Assembly: GCA_039583875.1 (NCBI GenBank)
Contig: CM077167.1
Coordinates: 146,337,010-146,401,009, forward strand
DNA from: Platanthera guangdongensis
Taxonomy: Eukaryota > Streptophyta > Magnoliopsida > Asparagales > Orchidaceae
Reading direction: 5' to 3'
DNA: 64,000 bases
The notes under the pieces were generated by a model that saw only the letters and a list, made by a program, of their open reading frames with translations, did not search any database and had not been told where the DNA came from. The position numbers and the translations under genes are program-made. Shown here piece after piece: positions 9,848-20,933 of this stretch (position 1 is the stretch's first letter; each line of letters opens with the position of its first letter).

Positions 9848-11894
9848 TTTGTTATTAAGATTATTTCTTCACAAAATAAGGCCCAAAACAAAGATTATGC
9901 TAGCACCAGACCTCCAGTGTGCAATCTATCTAAGTTTGCACTTTGGAAGGCAAGGATTAGGCTGTACATGAATTCTATTGATGAGGACATTTTCAATTCT
10001 GTTTTGACAGTGTGTCCAAGACCTCCAGAGAACACAAGTACAAGTGATGTTCCACCTCCATCAGGAACAGATACAGAGATAAAGAAATGGAAAGTTGCAG
10101 ATGCAAAAGCTATGAACATTCTAGCCCAGACCATGTCTGATGAGATATTCCAAAAGGTAGCTGAATGCAACTCAGTAAAGGAGATCTGGGATAAGCTATC
10201 TGAAATAGTCTCAGGATCAGCTGATGAGAGAAAAGATAGAAGATCTCACCTCATAACCCAATATGAGAACTTCAAGAAAGTAGAAGCTGAGTCAGTAGCA
10301 GAAATGTATAATAGACTCCGCCTAATAGTCAATGAACTGAAGACTTTGGACAAAGAGATCTCATTAACTGAGCTAAATGACAAAATCCTAATGTTCTTCC
10401 CAAGCACTTGGGACTCAAGGATCTGGCCAATCAAGGATGTCAGAAGTCTCAATGAGATCACAACAGAAGCTCTCTTGGGTAAGCTCAAATCTTATGAGCT
10501 GCTCATTAAGAATAGAGAAGAAGAGCAGAAGGCTGCCTCACCAGCCACAAGAAAGGAGAAATCAATAGCTTTCAAAGCCACTGAAGATCAGCCTGAAGAC
10601 AAGGTCACAGGCAATGATGAGCTGCTTAGTCTACTGGCCAAAAGATTTTACAAAATGGCCAGAAAGGACTTCGGGAAAAGATCATACAAAGAGCATGACA
10701 AGCCAAGGTATGATAAATCAAATAACAAAGAAATTATCTGTTTTGGTTGCAGGAAACCAGGCCACATTGTTCCTGACTGTCCAGAAAACAAAAACAAGGA
10801 CAGAAAGGATAAGAGAGAAAGAAGAAAAGACAAGGACTTCAAGAAGAATATCAATGGCAAACCCTCCTCCAGCAAGAACAAACATACAAGGAAGGGATTT
10901 GTTGCTGAAACTTGGAGTGAGACAGAAGAAGTATCAGAAACTTCTTCCAGCTCAAGTGATGATGAGGATGATGCTGAAGAGAAGGAATTCTGCATGATGG
11001 CTATCAATGCCTCACAACACAATTCTGATGCAGAAGAGTATGAATCTGAATCAGAGACTCAACCTGAAGAAGACAGGTAATAGACTCATTTGATTTTAAC
11101 TCTGAGGACTTTAAGTATGAGTTTAAAGCACTATGTTTAGACTTATTAAAATCTGAGAAGGAAATCATTTCTCTCAGAAATCAATTGTCTGAACACAGTA
11201 CCTTAAAGTCAGAAAACCTCAAACTCTCTGAGGAGTTGGAGTGCTTGTAGGGAGCAGATAGCTTCACTGAAAGGTGAGCAATCAGAGGCCAAGAATCTTG
11301 AAGAATCCCTTAATGGGAGAAGCATCAAGCTAATGGACATCACAAGCACAGTGAACTCTAGATTCAATAGTACACTGGGCTTGGGTGCTTCATCCAGCCA
11401 ACCTATAGTTCTAACAACCCCAATTAAATTTATCTCTTATAAAGGGAAGGGAGTTGTAGAGGTAGCTAGGAAAAATTCTGACTTACCCAAGAAAACCAAG
11501 GTTCAACAGAAATCGTCGAACGGAGCTAGACGATCGTCGAATGGAGATCAACGATCTCAGGAAAAATCGTCGAACTCAGGTCGACGATCTCTAAACCATG
11601 AACTCTGCCACAGTCGATCGTCGACCGGAGCTCGACGATCTGACCCAAGATCGTCGAACTCAGCTCCACGATCGTCGAGCAGAGATCAGAGCTTTGAAAA
11701 TTTTTTCAAGGGTAAATCAAAATCCAAACCTAGGGGTCCTTCATCCCAAAGCTTTAACCCTTATACTGGAATGGATAATACCTCCAAGGAGATATCATCC
11801 TGAAGGTTATAAGAGTCAACTAGGGATGTCATTTATTTCTGAATTTAAAGGTTATCAACCTAGGCCCAAGGTAAACTGGGTCAAAAATAAGTAA
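9848..11894 (+). pseudogene. Element C gag
   Basis: The main frame (open before 9917, stop at 11078-11080) carries the copia gag fold: FALWKARIRLYMNSIDEDI, the helix-rich MNILAQTMSDEIFQKV..VKEIWDKLSE and LITQYENFKKVEAESVAEMYNRL. A CCHC zinc knuckle (CFGCRKPGHIVPDC) is at about 10737-10778, followed by Lys-rich then acidic Ser/Glu sequence. No ATG is visible at the N-terminus. A frameshift near 11075 leads into a Leu-rich coiled coil (11090-11330), then 11333-11803, a basic segment with a Ser/Arg-rich tract (11510-11690). The last piece ends at a TAA (11892-11894) just before pol. It would form the particle and bind RNA. Confidence 0.85.
11505..11690 (+). repeat. LTR-type GATCGTCGA motif inside element C gag, encoding an SR-like tract
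   Basis: About ten copies of the motif that fills the LTR U3 (aatcgtcgaacggagctagacgatc and variants) lie in the coding frame. They are translated as repeated RRSSNG, RSSTG and SRD units rich in Ser and Arg. The other two frames and the minus strand also stay largely open here because the motif lacks stops. Confidence 0.85.
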
Positions 11895-11895
11895 A

Positions 11896-13106
11896 TTGCT
11901 TTATGTGCAGGTGAAGACCTATCCAACATCAAACCAGCAATGGTATTTGGATAGTGGGTGCTCCAAGCACATGACAGGAAGCAAGGACAACTTCACATCC
12001 TTTAAAGCCAAGCTTAGACCCAAAGTCATATTTGGTGATTCAAACTTTGGACTAACAAAAGGATATGGTGTAGTTCAGATTGGCACAGTCACATTCAAGA
12101 AAGTAGCCTATGTGGAAGGACTGAAGCACAACTTGATCAGCATCAGTCAGCTATGTGATGAAGGCTACCAGGTGACTTTCCGCAAATCCTTATGCAAGAT
12201 CAAATCAGAGGACAACACAACTGTGTTGACAGGTAAAAGGAAAGGTAACATCTACTTAGTAGACTTTCTTTCAACAGAAGTAGATATTTGCCTGTTTAAT
12301 TCTATTAGTAGACCTAATGAGCTATGACATAAGAGACTAGGGAATATAAACCTTAGAACAATTGCTAGGCTATCCAAGGACAACCTTGTTAGAGGACTAC
12401 CTTCTAGCCCCTACAAGAAGGAAGGACTCTGCAGGGCTTGTCAATTAGGCAAGCAAACCAAAAATAGTTTCAAGTCACTTAATAAGAGTGATTCACCTAG
12501 GATTTTGTATCTGTTACACATGGATCTTTTTGGACCCATTACAGTACAAAGCTTAGGAGGGAAATCTTACACTTTAGTTGTTGTAGATGACTTCTCCAGA
12601 TTCACATGGGTGTTCTTTCTGAGGAAGAAGTCTGATAACTTTAAGTGTTTGACAGAGTTTCTCAAATGCATACAGACTGAGTTCAATACTCACATTGCAC
12701 TGATCAGAAGTGATCATGGGACAGAGTTTGATTCTCTTCTTATGCAAGAGTTCTGTCAGAGTGAAGGGATCAGACACAGTTTCTCAACTCCTAGAACTTC
12801 TCAACAAAATGGGGTAGCTGAAAGGAAAAATAGAACCCTTATTGAATCTGCCACTACATTGTTGTCAGATGCTCACCTTCTTCTATCCTTTTGGGCAGAG
12901 GCAGTGAACACCTCCAACTATGTGCTGAACAGAAGTTTAATACATAAACTGAAGGGCAAGACTCCCTATGAATTACTCAAAGGGAAGAAACCTAAAGTGG
13001 ATTATTTTTAATTTTTTGGTTGTATCTGCTATATTCATAATAATGACAAGAAATATTTAGCAAAATTTCAAGCTAAAGCTGATGAAGGAGTGTTTCTGGA
13101 TACTCC
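11896..13106 (+). pseudogene. Element C pol, protease and integrase part
   Basis: The frame opens after the gag stop with the copia Asp-protease motif WYLDSGCSKHMTG, then the GLKHNLISISQLCDEG segment before integrase. TGG-to-TGA at 12325-12327 breaks the gag-pre-integrase motif (HKRLGN). The zinc-binding CRACQLGKQTK and integrase core follow: Asp of LLHMDLFGP, Asp of IRSDHGTEF, Glu of NGVAERKNRT, so all three catalytic acids are present. A TAA at 13009-13011 and a frameshift near 13100 (around FLDTP) interrupt the integrase C-terminus. It would process Gag-Pol and integrate cDNA. Confidence 0.9.
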
Positions 13107-15061
13107 ATGATCAGTAAGGCTTATAGGGTATATAATAAATCAACTCATAAAATTGAAGAATCTGTTCATATATCTTTTGATGAAACTAACATGTCTTTTA
13201 AGGAGAAGAATACTTCTACCATAGAACCTTTGCAGGTACATTCTCTTACTGAAGACTTGAACAGATTACAAATCATTCAAAAAGAGGAAAGCAGTGAAGA
13301 TGAAGAAGACATTCAACATCTTGAAGAGAAACTTCTTGAAGAGCCAGTTGTTGTACCACCAGAGGAAACAACAACACAGGTTGGTAAACAATCAACACCT
13401 CCTGTTGATTTAGTAACATCAAGAGACCATCCAATTTCTCAAGTAATTGGAGACATCTCAGCTGGTGTGCAAACCAGAAATCAGGTCAACCAAAACCTGA
13501 TGCACACTTGCTTCCTTTCTCAAATTGAACCTCAATCCATTCAAGATGCTGAGCAAGATCCACACTGGATCATTGCAATGCAAGAAGAGTTGCATCAATT
13601 TGAAAGGAACAAAGTTTGGGAACTAGTAGCAAGGCCTAAGGATCACTCCATTGTTGGAACAAAATGGGTGTTCAGAAATAAATTGGATGATCAAGGAGTA
13701 ATTGTAAGGAACAAGGCAAGGCTGGTTGCTCAAGGATACTCTCAAGAAGAAGGGATAGATTATGACCAGACTTTTGCACCAGTTGCAAGGTTGGAGGCCA
13801 TAAGAATCTTCTTAGCATATGCAGCACACAAAGGTTTCAAAGTATACTAGATGGATGTAAAGAGTGCTTTTCTAAATGGAGATATCAAAGAAGAAGTCTA
13901 TGTCAGACAACCTCCAGGTTTTATCTCTTCAACTCATCATGATTATGTTTTCAAGTTGCATAAAGCATTATATGGTCTAAAGCAAGCTCCTAGAGCATGG
14001 TATGAGACCCTAGCATGCTTTCTTCTGAAAAATGAGTTTATAAGGGGTAGTGTAGACCAAACTCTTTTTGTTAGAACCCATAAGTCCCATACCCTACTAG
14101 TACAAATCTATGTAGATGATATTATTTTTGGTTCTACTGATTCAAATTTGTGCAGAAGGTTCTCCAATCTAATGCATTCCAAATTTGAAATGAGTAGCAT
14201 GGGTGAGCTATCCTTCTTTCTAGGATTGCAAATCAAGCAACATGCTGAAGGCATATTTATTTCTCAAACCAAGTATGCAAAAGAATTGGTTAAGAAATTT
14301 GGTATGTCTAAAGCATCATGTATGAAAACACCTATGCCTACTAATGCTGTATTAGATGCTGATGAACATGGGAAACCTGTTGATCAGACAACATATAGAG
14401 CAATGATTGACTCCTTATTGTACCTTACAGCTATTAGACCTGACATAATGTTTGCTACATGCATATGTGCTAGATTCCAAGTGAGCCCTAGAGAGTCACA
14501 CTAACATTAGTAAAAAGGATTCTCAGGTATGTAAAAAGTTGTCCAAATCTAGGTCTCTGGTATCCAAAAGATTCAGCATTTGACTTAACTGGATTTTCTG
14601 ATGCTGATTATGCTGGATGCAGAATAGACAGGAAAAGCACCATTGTAACTTGTCAGTTTCTTGGTGACAGACTTGTCTCCTGGTTTTGCAAGAAACAAAC
14701 ATCTGTGTCAACTTCAACTGCTGAAGCTGAATATATGGCTGCAGGTAGTTGTTGTTCACAAATCTTGTGGATTCAAAAACAACTCCTAGACTATGGCTAC
14801 AACTTAAAGAAGTCAAAAATATTTTGTGATAATACCAGTGCTATTTCTATAGCTCAAAATCCAATCCTCCATAGTAGGACAAAACACATAAAAATTAGGC
14901 ATCACTTTCTAAGGGATAATGTTGAGAAAAATAAAATTGAACTTCAATATATCCCAACTGATTTGCAAATGGGAGATATTTTCACCAAACCCTTGGATGA
15001 AAAGAAACACACCTTCTTCCTGAATCAGTTAGGAATGTTAGATGGAGGAAGTCTAAAATAA
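13107..15061 (+). pseudogene. Element C pol, reverse transcriptase and RNase H part
   Basis: The frame starts with the linker after integrase ([19 protein letters not shown]), then an acidic stretch and the RT domain: [52 protein letters not shown]. An in-frame TAG at 13848-13850 replaces the Gln before [10 protein letters not shown]. The catalytic YVDD is intact (14109-14120). A frameshift near 14500 (ESH..LT) precedes RNase H, which has DADYAGCRIDRKST, STAEAEYMAAGSC and FCDNTSAIS, retaining its acidic residues. The natural stop is at 15059-15061. It would copy element RNA to DNA. Confidence 0.9.
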
Positions 15062-15151
15062 TATCCAAGATTTTACAACTCTAAAAATTGACCAAAACTA
15101 GGCAAACATTTTAATTTTTCTAGTGTATAAAGTGTTTCTGGTCTCTGAACT

Positions 15152-15420
15152 GCGCTCGACGATTTTCCCCCCGATCGTCGAACGGAGATCGACGCTTTCC
15201 GAAATCGTCGACCAGAGTTCAGCGCTTCTCAGATAGTGCTAAACTATCTCTCCAGGTCAGCGATCGTCAACGGCGCTCGACGGTTTTGTTTTCTGAACTA
15301 TCGTCGAACGGAGCTCGACGCTCTCCAATATTGTCGAACAGAGATCGACGCTATTGATGACCTTTCAGTTTCCTTTAGAAGCCCAATCGTCGAACAGAGT
15401 TCAACGATCTTTCCTTTTCT
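15152..15420. repeat. GATCGTCGA motif array upstream of element C ORF3
   Basis: About ten inverted motif pairs (cgatcgtcgaacggagatcgacg type) fill the gap between pol and ORF3. They match the motif in the LTR U3, and the array ends about 15 bp before a TATA box. Confidence 0.9.
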
Positions 15421-15434
15421 GCGTCGAACCCTAA

Positions 15435-15440
15435 TATAAA
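15435..15440 (+). promoter_or_regulatory. Candidate internal TATA box for element C ORF3
   Basis: TATAAA lies directly after the motif array and 115 bp before the ORF3 ATG at 15555. The arrangement array, TATA, ATG mirrors the one in elements D1 and D2. Confidence 0.55.
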
Positions 15441-15554
15441 ACTCTTTTTTCGGTCGTCGTTCTCCCTTGTGCTTCATACTTTCTGCAAAACTCTCTTTCC
15501 CTCCAAACTTCTCTACACTTGGTCGTTTGGTTGTTTATTGTTTTGCAGGAATCA

Positions 15555-18508
15555 ATGGCCGTCACAGTTGCAGTCCTGGCCGCCATGAAATTTGATGCGG
15601 GATTTGACATTGACATGGATTCGTTCAACAACAGTGATCAAAGTTTCCAAGATATTCTGAACCTTTCAAGGAACAAAAGCTAGTTACTATCATGACTACC
15701 AGGATCAAGTTAGCTGCCGATGAAATCAAGGAATGGGTATATACTGCCCACACTCAGGATCAGAATACAGCTGTTGGAACAATTTCAGGAACCCAGGTAT
15801 ATCTAACACCTGCTGCCCTGACAGAGATTTTTCAATTAAATTCTGGAGAAGACTCTGCTGAACTGTCTGGAGAAGAATTTTCTGATATGCTTAATAGAAT
15901 GGGTCATTCAGATGCAAACCCTAGCAAACTCCTAAAGAAAAATCTATCTGTGGAGTACAGATTTTTGGCTGATGTTGTAGGAAAGGTGTTATTGGCCAAA
16001 CACTCAGCCCATGATACCATCTCCAGGTATCAGCTATGTTTGATGGGTGCTCTTGTAGATAAAAAACAATTGAACTGGGGAGAAGTTTTCTTTGACTTGA
16101 TTAAGAAGAAGATCAACAAAACTTTTGTTAATTTTGGAAGAATATTAGGGTTGTTTCTTCAAAACAGATGCCCTGCCCTGCTAGTTTCAAATGGGATGCA
16201 CATCAATGCCTCCAAGAGGCTCACCTGTGCCCTGTTTGGCAAATGGGATAGGCAAATAGTGAAGCCCAGCAGGCCCTCTGCATCTACTACTTCAGGCACA
16301 AGGATTGCTGCAGTCACTTCCCCTCAAGTCTCTGCCCCTGCAGAAGACTTGCCTGTTTCTTCTCCTCCTCCTCCACCTCCTGTTTCATCTACACCAGTCA
16401 AATCCACCATTACAGTTTCCTCCACCATCATAATTTCAACCCCATCTCCAACTTCTATCCATTCTCCAACTCTTCCACTAACTGAAGAAGTCTTCCATCC
16501 TCTACATCAATACCCACATCTAGATATTGACTCATCATACCACATTCCATCCTTCAATCTTATAGATGATTCCTTTATGGATGATTCTCCCTCATCCCCA
16601 GCTGAGCCTCCATCTTCATCCACATCTTATCAACAACTACTACAAGATATCATTGCAGAACCATCTTTCACACCAGCCATTTCCATTCCATTATCTTCTA
16701 TTTCCACAATTCCCATCTCTCAACCTTCATTTCCACCATCCACCAGCTCTCCACCCACATCTCCAGCTGCTCCACCTTCAGTCCCTACCTCTGCTCAAGT
16801 CCCTCTTGAGCATGTAGATCTTCCAGCTTTAGCAGACAGACTCTATGAGCTGATAGCTCCCAGGCTATCACTCTTGTTGGAGACCTCCTTAGCTCCACTT
16901 CTCAAGTCAGTTGCAGACCTGTTTGCCAGGCTCTCCTCTCTCATTCCTCCTCAGGCAATCCCTTTATCTGGGTGTCTTGATCCAGTCCTGACTGAATCTA
17001 GGCAGGGGGAGATGCCTCATTAAGTGGAAAGATTTCCTGCTGCTGCTGTTACTTCAGTTCAAGCTCAAGCCTCAACATCTCAAGTTGCAGTTTTCTCAAT
17101 GGACCTCAGGTCACTATTATCAGATTTTGATTCTATTTATTTCAGCTGTCTTCCAGAGCACACTGTAGTCCAGCCATCTGAAGATCTCTCTAAGGCCATT
17201 GTGCCTATTTCAAGCTGTGACACCAGTATAATACATTCTTTTGTAAAGTCCCTTTTTGCTGCTGCTCCTTCAGTTTTTGTTGAAAGTACTGATATTGTTG
17301 ATATTGCTGTTAATTCTAATGTTCTAATATCTGAGGATATACATATGACAGAGGCATTTGACTTTGAGCCTACTGTTACTACTGATGTTATTTCTGTTAC
17401 TGAAACTGTTATATCTGAATCTGCTGCACCAGCTACTGCTGTATCTACTGCTGCTGCCATGACCTCTTCTGCCAGTGTTATTTCTACTTCTCTTCCTGCT
17501 GTTGCTGTTACTATTGCTGTCACTACTGTTACTTCTGCTCAATCTCAACAACAGATAGACTATCTCAAAAGGATTGATGCACTATATGATGATCAAAGCT
17601 CAGAAAGTGATCAGTATATGACTGATTCAGATGACTCCTCTACTACTATTGCAAGAAAAAGAAAAGCCAGAAGCAAAGCAATGAAAAGTGTTCCTCCAGC
17701 CAAAGTGAAAGACACAAATGATATTCCTTACTACATTCTGCATAACTATCCTATCACAGAACATTGGATACAATACTCCAAAAATCAACTGAAGGCTATG
17801 AAAAAGAAGAGGAAATATGACAAAGGATCAACCCAGTTCAATCATCCTCCTCCTCCTCCTCCTTCACCAGGTGCAGGTGCAAGTGGTAGTTCTGCATCTC
17901 AACCCTCTGCCAGATGCCAATCCTCTTATCAACCTCAAGGTAGATCCCAATACAGAGGAAGCCAATCTAGAGGCTATCAGTCAAGGAGAAGAAATTACAG
18001 AGGAAACCAAAGAGAATTTCAAGTCTATTCCAAAGGCTATTCCAGGCAACATCCATACTCAAGGGAAGGATAAGGTTCATCTGATACAACCTCTGGTCCA
18101 TTTCCTTACAAGCTGAAAGATCTAGTCTCCTCCAGAGCTCCTCCAGACAATCCCTCCAATAGATATGAGCCTCAAGTTCCTTTTGAGGATCCAGAAAACA
18201 ATCCTACTTCATGGACAGCTAGGATGAATGAGTTAGCTGCTTTGGATCAGATTAAGAAAGCTAGAGAACAAGACAAAGACACTTCCAATATAACCACCTT
18301 ATCAGATCAAAGGAAAAAGGAACTTGAAAGATATTCATCCAGCAAGTTTTTTGATTCAGAAAGTTACATGAAGATGCACCCTGAAGCTGTAGTGCCCAGG
18401 CCAAAGCAACAAACTTCTCTAGGTGCAGCTGATGACAGGAGATTTAAGAAAGAAGCTCTCAATCCAAATAGAGAAATAGTACTTATAAAGAGCAAAGAAA
18501 AAGAGTAA
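15555..18508 (+). pseudogene. Element C ORF3, accessory protein of SIRE-like elements
   Basis: It starts at ATG 15555 (MAVTVAVLAAMKFDAG), directly after a splice-acceptor-like TTGTTTTGCAG. About 42 codons on, a frameshift near 15680 moves to the frame 15692-18508, which runs 2.8 kb with only two in-frame stops (17021-17023, 18071-18073). The N-terminal 200 residues resemble the D-element ORF3: segments like VYLTPAALTEIFQL, FLADVVGKVLLAKHSAHD, FGRILGLFLQNRCP and INASKRL. A long Pro/Ser/Thr-rich middle follows, a basic ARKRKARSKAMK cluster, and a charged C-terminus (ELAALDQIKKAREQDKD, YMKMHPEAVVPRPKQQ). No signal peptide or membrane segment is seen, so an envelope role is not supported. Function unknown. 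Confidence 0.75.
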
Positions 18509-18658
18509 TTCTGTAAGGTGACAGTTATTTTAATTTCTGATCTATCTGAGATTATGTCTGTGATTCTGCAATGTCTTGTTTGTTATATTGTTGCTTTGTA
18601 TATGTTTTTAATTTTCCAATATCTGTAAATAATAATCCTAACCCAAATAGGGGGAGAT
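18509..18658 (+). other. Element C 3' untranslated region and polypurine tract
   Basis: An A/T-rich stretch without ORFs ends in AGGGGGAGAT directly before the 3' LTR, the purine tract that primes plus-strand DNA. The same AAATAGGGGGAGAT occurs before D1's 3' LTR. Confidence 0.85.
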
Positions 18659-20213
18659 TGTTGGAACACCCTATTACTGATTTGGGCAAGGATCACTATG
18701 TCTCTTACGAAACCCGTTTTGACCTCATTGTATAGATCTAAAGGTCAATTAGAATTGAGTCTAAGGGTTAGTACTTAGGTTTGGAAGCTGCCCTCAAGAC
18801 TAGGTTTTTCAGTTTTGGAGACCAAGTCATTTCATCGAGCTCAGTACGATGAATCGTCGAACTCCATTCGACGATCGTTGAGCTCACTTCGACGGATCGT
18901 CGAAGTCCATTCGACGATCTCTGAGCTCAACTTCAACAAGTCGTCGAACTCCTTTTGACGATCTTCGAGCTCAGATCGATGATCTTGACTCCAGTTTGAT
19001 TCTCTATCTCTGAGCTCAGTTCGACGATCTTTGAGCTCAGATCGACGATCTCTGTTTCTGTCTAAGTCCAAGTCTCTGAGCTCAGTTCAACGATAGTGGA
19101 GCTCAGTTCGACGTTTTCTCTGAAGAGTTCAACGTTTTTCAAGATTCAAATTTGGACAGCTGTGGAATTATTGTCAGCATTGAATTCAGAGATCTTGTAG
19201 CCGCTTTTCATTTAATCTGGAGCAAGTTTCAAGGAATTTTCAAGGAATATTTTGTTGGACTTTCCTCCATAAGACAAATGCATTTAAGGAAGTCATTTAT
19301 TGACAGGCTAACGGCTATCTTGGATAGTGGATCATTTCGATTCAGAAAAAAGGAATAAAAGATCAGATTTTTCATTCCTGCTGTAGAAGAACAAGAAGTC
19401 AGACACATATTCTCTGCAACAACAACTCTTACAACACAACAATCACACAAGAGAAAGAAAGAGAGTTGTAGACATTCTCAATCTCAAATTCATACAAGAA
19501 CACACATCACAAAAGGAGATCAACCAACTGAAATTTTCAGATCTCTTTTGATTCAAGTGTTCAAAGGCCATCATCATTCAAGACTCCATACACCTCACAT
19601 TTCAGTTGCTGCTGAAATCATCTATTGCTGGAGATCAAATCATTTGAAGGCCTATCACCCTACTGCAAAGCTTCACTTCCTGAACAACTCAAGATCTCAG
19701 GGGGAGCTTTGACAACATCCACTATCTTCTCTCTGACTGTTGACAGAGAAGATCATCTCTCTCCCTCTCTCTCTCTCTGCTGTAAAGGGTTTTTCAAACT
19801 CCCTTGAAAAGTTTGTGATTGGTTTCTAAGACCTTATCAAAACTCAGTGGTGGCAAGATACCTGATCAAAAAATCTGGTTTGGTTTTTGAGCACCTTATC
19901 AAAAGCTCATTGGTGCCCAGGACACCTGATCAACTCATCCTGCAGTGGATTCCTACCTAGGGTGGTAGAAGAGTGGATGCACCCAGGTTGATTGGGGAAC
20001 CACTATAGCTCCTTGTATCATCTGGTTGCTTGTCTTTCTTTTTGTTTCTGGCTGTGATTTGTGGTTGCTTTTGTTTAGATAGTTGTTGTGTTTATTTAAT
20101 TATTTGCTTCCCTGTTCACTTAGGAATACAACAACTGTTGTAAAAAGTTTTTAGCAAGCACCATACTCTATTCACCCCCCTCTAGAGTATATCAGATCTA
20201 ACTTGCACTTTCA
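18659..20213 (+). repeat. Element C 3' LTR (1555 bp)
   Basis: It aligns with 8188-9744 over its whole length with about 45 differences by eye. The U3 motif array is at 18839-19125. The C-tract is much shorter here (20176-20181). Confidence 0.95.
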
Positions 20214-20218
20214 GAGAC
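20214..20218. other. Target-site duplication of element C, right copy (gagac)
   Basis: Identical to 8183-8187; element B sequence resumes after it. Confidence 0.95.
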
Positions 20219-20485
20219 TATAGGATGGATTTGCCGAGCCCGCCAACCTGATCTTGGCGAGAGCGGGCTAGAAGCTCGCCGATTGGGAGTCTCACTAGCT
20301 CGCTCAGAGTTCTGGGAGGGTGTGGGCCGCAGCTCGCCCTCTTTTCGTGCGGATGTGGGTGGGCATGACCCTCTTTTGAACGGTCCCAGCGGCGTGATCG
20401 CGAGCCAGGAAGTCGAACCGTCGGGTCTGATTTTGCTATCCTCACTTTTCCCGCCGACGGAGGATTTTCCCGCTCTTTTTCCTCC

Positions 20486-20494
20486 TATAAATAA
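20486..20494 (+). promoter_or_regulatory. TATA box of antisense unit 2 in element B
   Basis: TATAAATAA lies about 130 bp before the plus-strand ATG at 20617. The leader between them is pyrimidine-rich (ctcttctcgcaccttgcaacctcctc) and has no upstream ATG. The stretch 20219-20485 is element B sequence without a recognised gene. Confidence 0.55.
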
Positions 20495-20928
20495 GCCCTG
20501 CCGGCCTTTATCCATTTACCACACTCAAGCCCTTTTCCTCTTCTCGCACCTTGCAACCTCCTCCTCGTGTGTGCCCTCCCCAGGTTTCTTCGCTCGCTCA
20601 GCAAACCTTCTGCGAGATGAGGGGCAGCAGCGGTGACGCGGACGAGTGGAGCAAGTGTGGTTGGACTTTTTCTGAGCATGACTTCCCTGGTGTCGTTATC
20701 TCTGAGAGCGAATACTTAGACGCCCTCAGTGACCACATCCCGCCCGGGTTCTCGATGAGGCGGCCCGAAGAAGGGGAGAAGATCAACGATCTCTCCGGGG
20801 ATGAGCTCGTCATTCCCCTGGCTCATTTTGAGGTGGACCTCCGGCTTCCTCTGTGGCCGGAAGTCCGTCAAGTGTTGAAGTACTTCGGGGTCATCATAGT
20901 CCAGATGACCCCGAACTCGGTGGCTGTC

Positions 20929-20933
20929 ATGGT
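20929..20933. other. Target-site duplication of solo LTR E, left copy (atggt)
   Basis: atggt precedes the LTR and recurs at 22627-22631. Removing the LTR and one copy restores an open frame in antisense unit 2. Confidence 0.95.

Larger units (their letters stand above)
8188..20213 (+). mobile_element. Element C: Ty1/copia retrotransposon (SIRE/Maximus-like) with a third ORF
   Basis: The 12.0-kb element is flanked by the 5-bp TSD gagac, with LTRs of 1557 and 1555 bp that both run TG..CA. The order gag, protease, integrase, RT, RNase H is Ty1/copia. An extra ORF of nearly 3 kb after pol, and a C-run followed by TAGAG near the LTR end (9705-9718), resemble the SIRE/Maximus lineage. By eye the LTRs differ at roughly 45 sites (about 3%). 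Breaks are mainly single nonsense changes plus a few frameshifts, so it is non-autonomous today. Confidence 0.95.

Noticed and set aside
11892..11910. A micro-intron of about 20 bp at the gag-pol border of C (and 29247-29268 in D1)
   Set aside because: GT/AG-like ends are present, but it is far shorter than any spliceable plant intron. Only the acceptor-like part is kept as a finding.
17137..17551. Minus-strand ORFs of 128 and 75 codons within element C ORF3
   Set aside because: Shadows of the Ser/Thr/Val-rich coding region on the plus strand.
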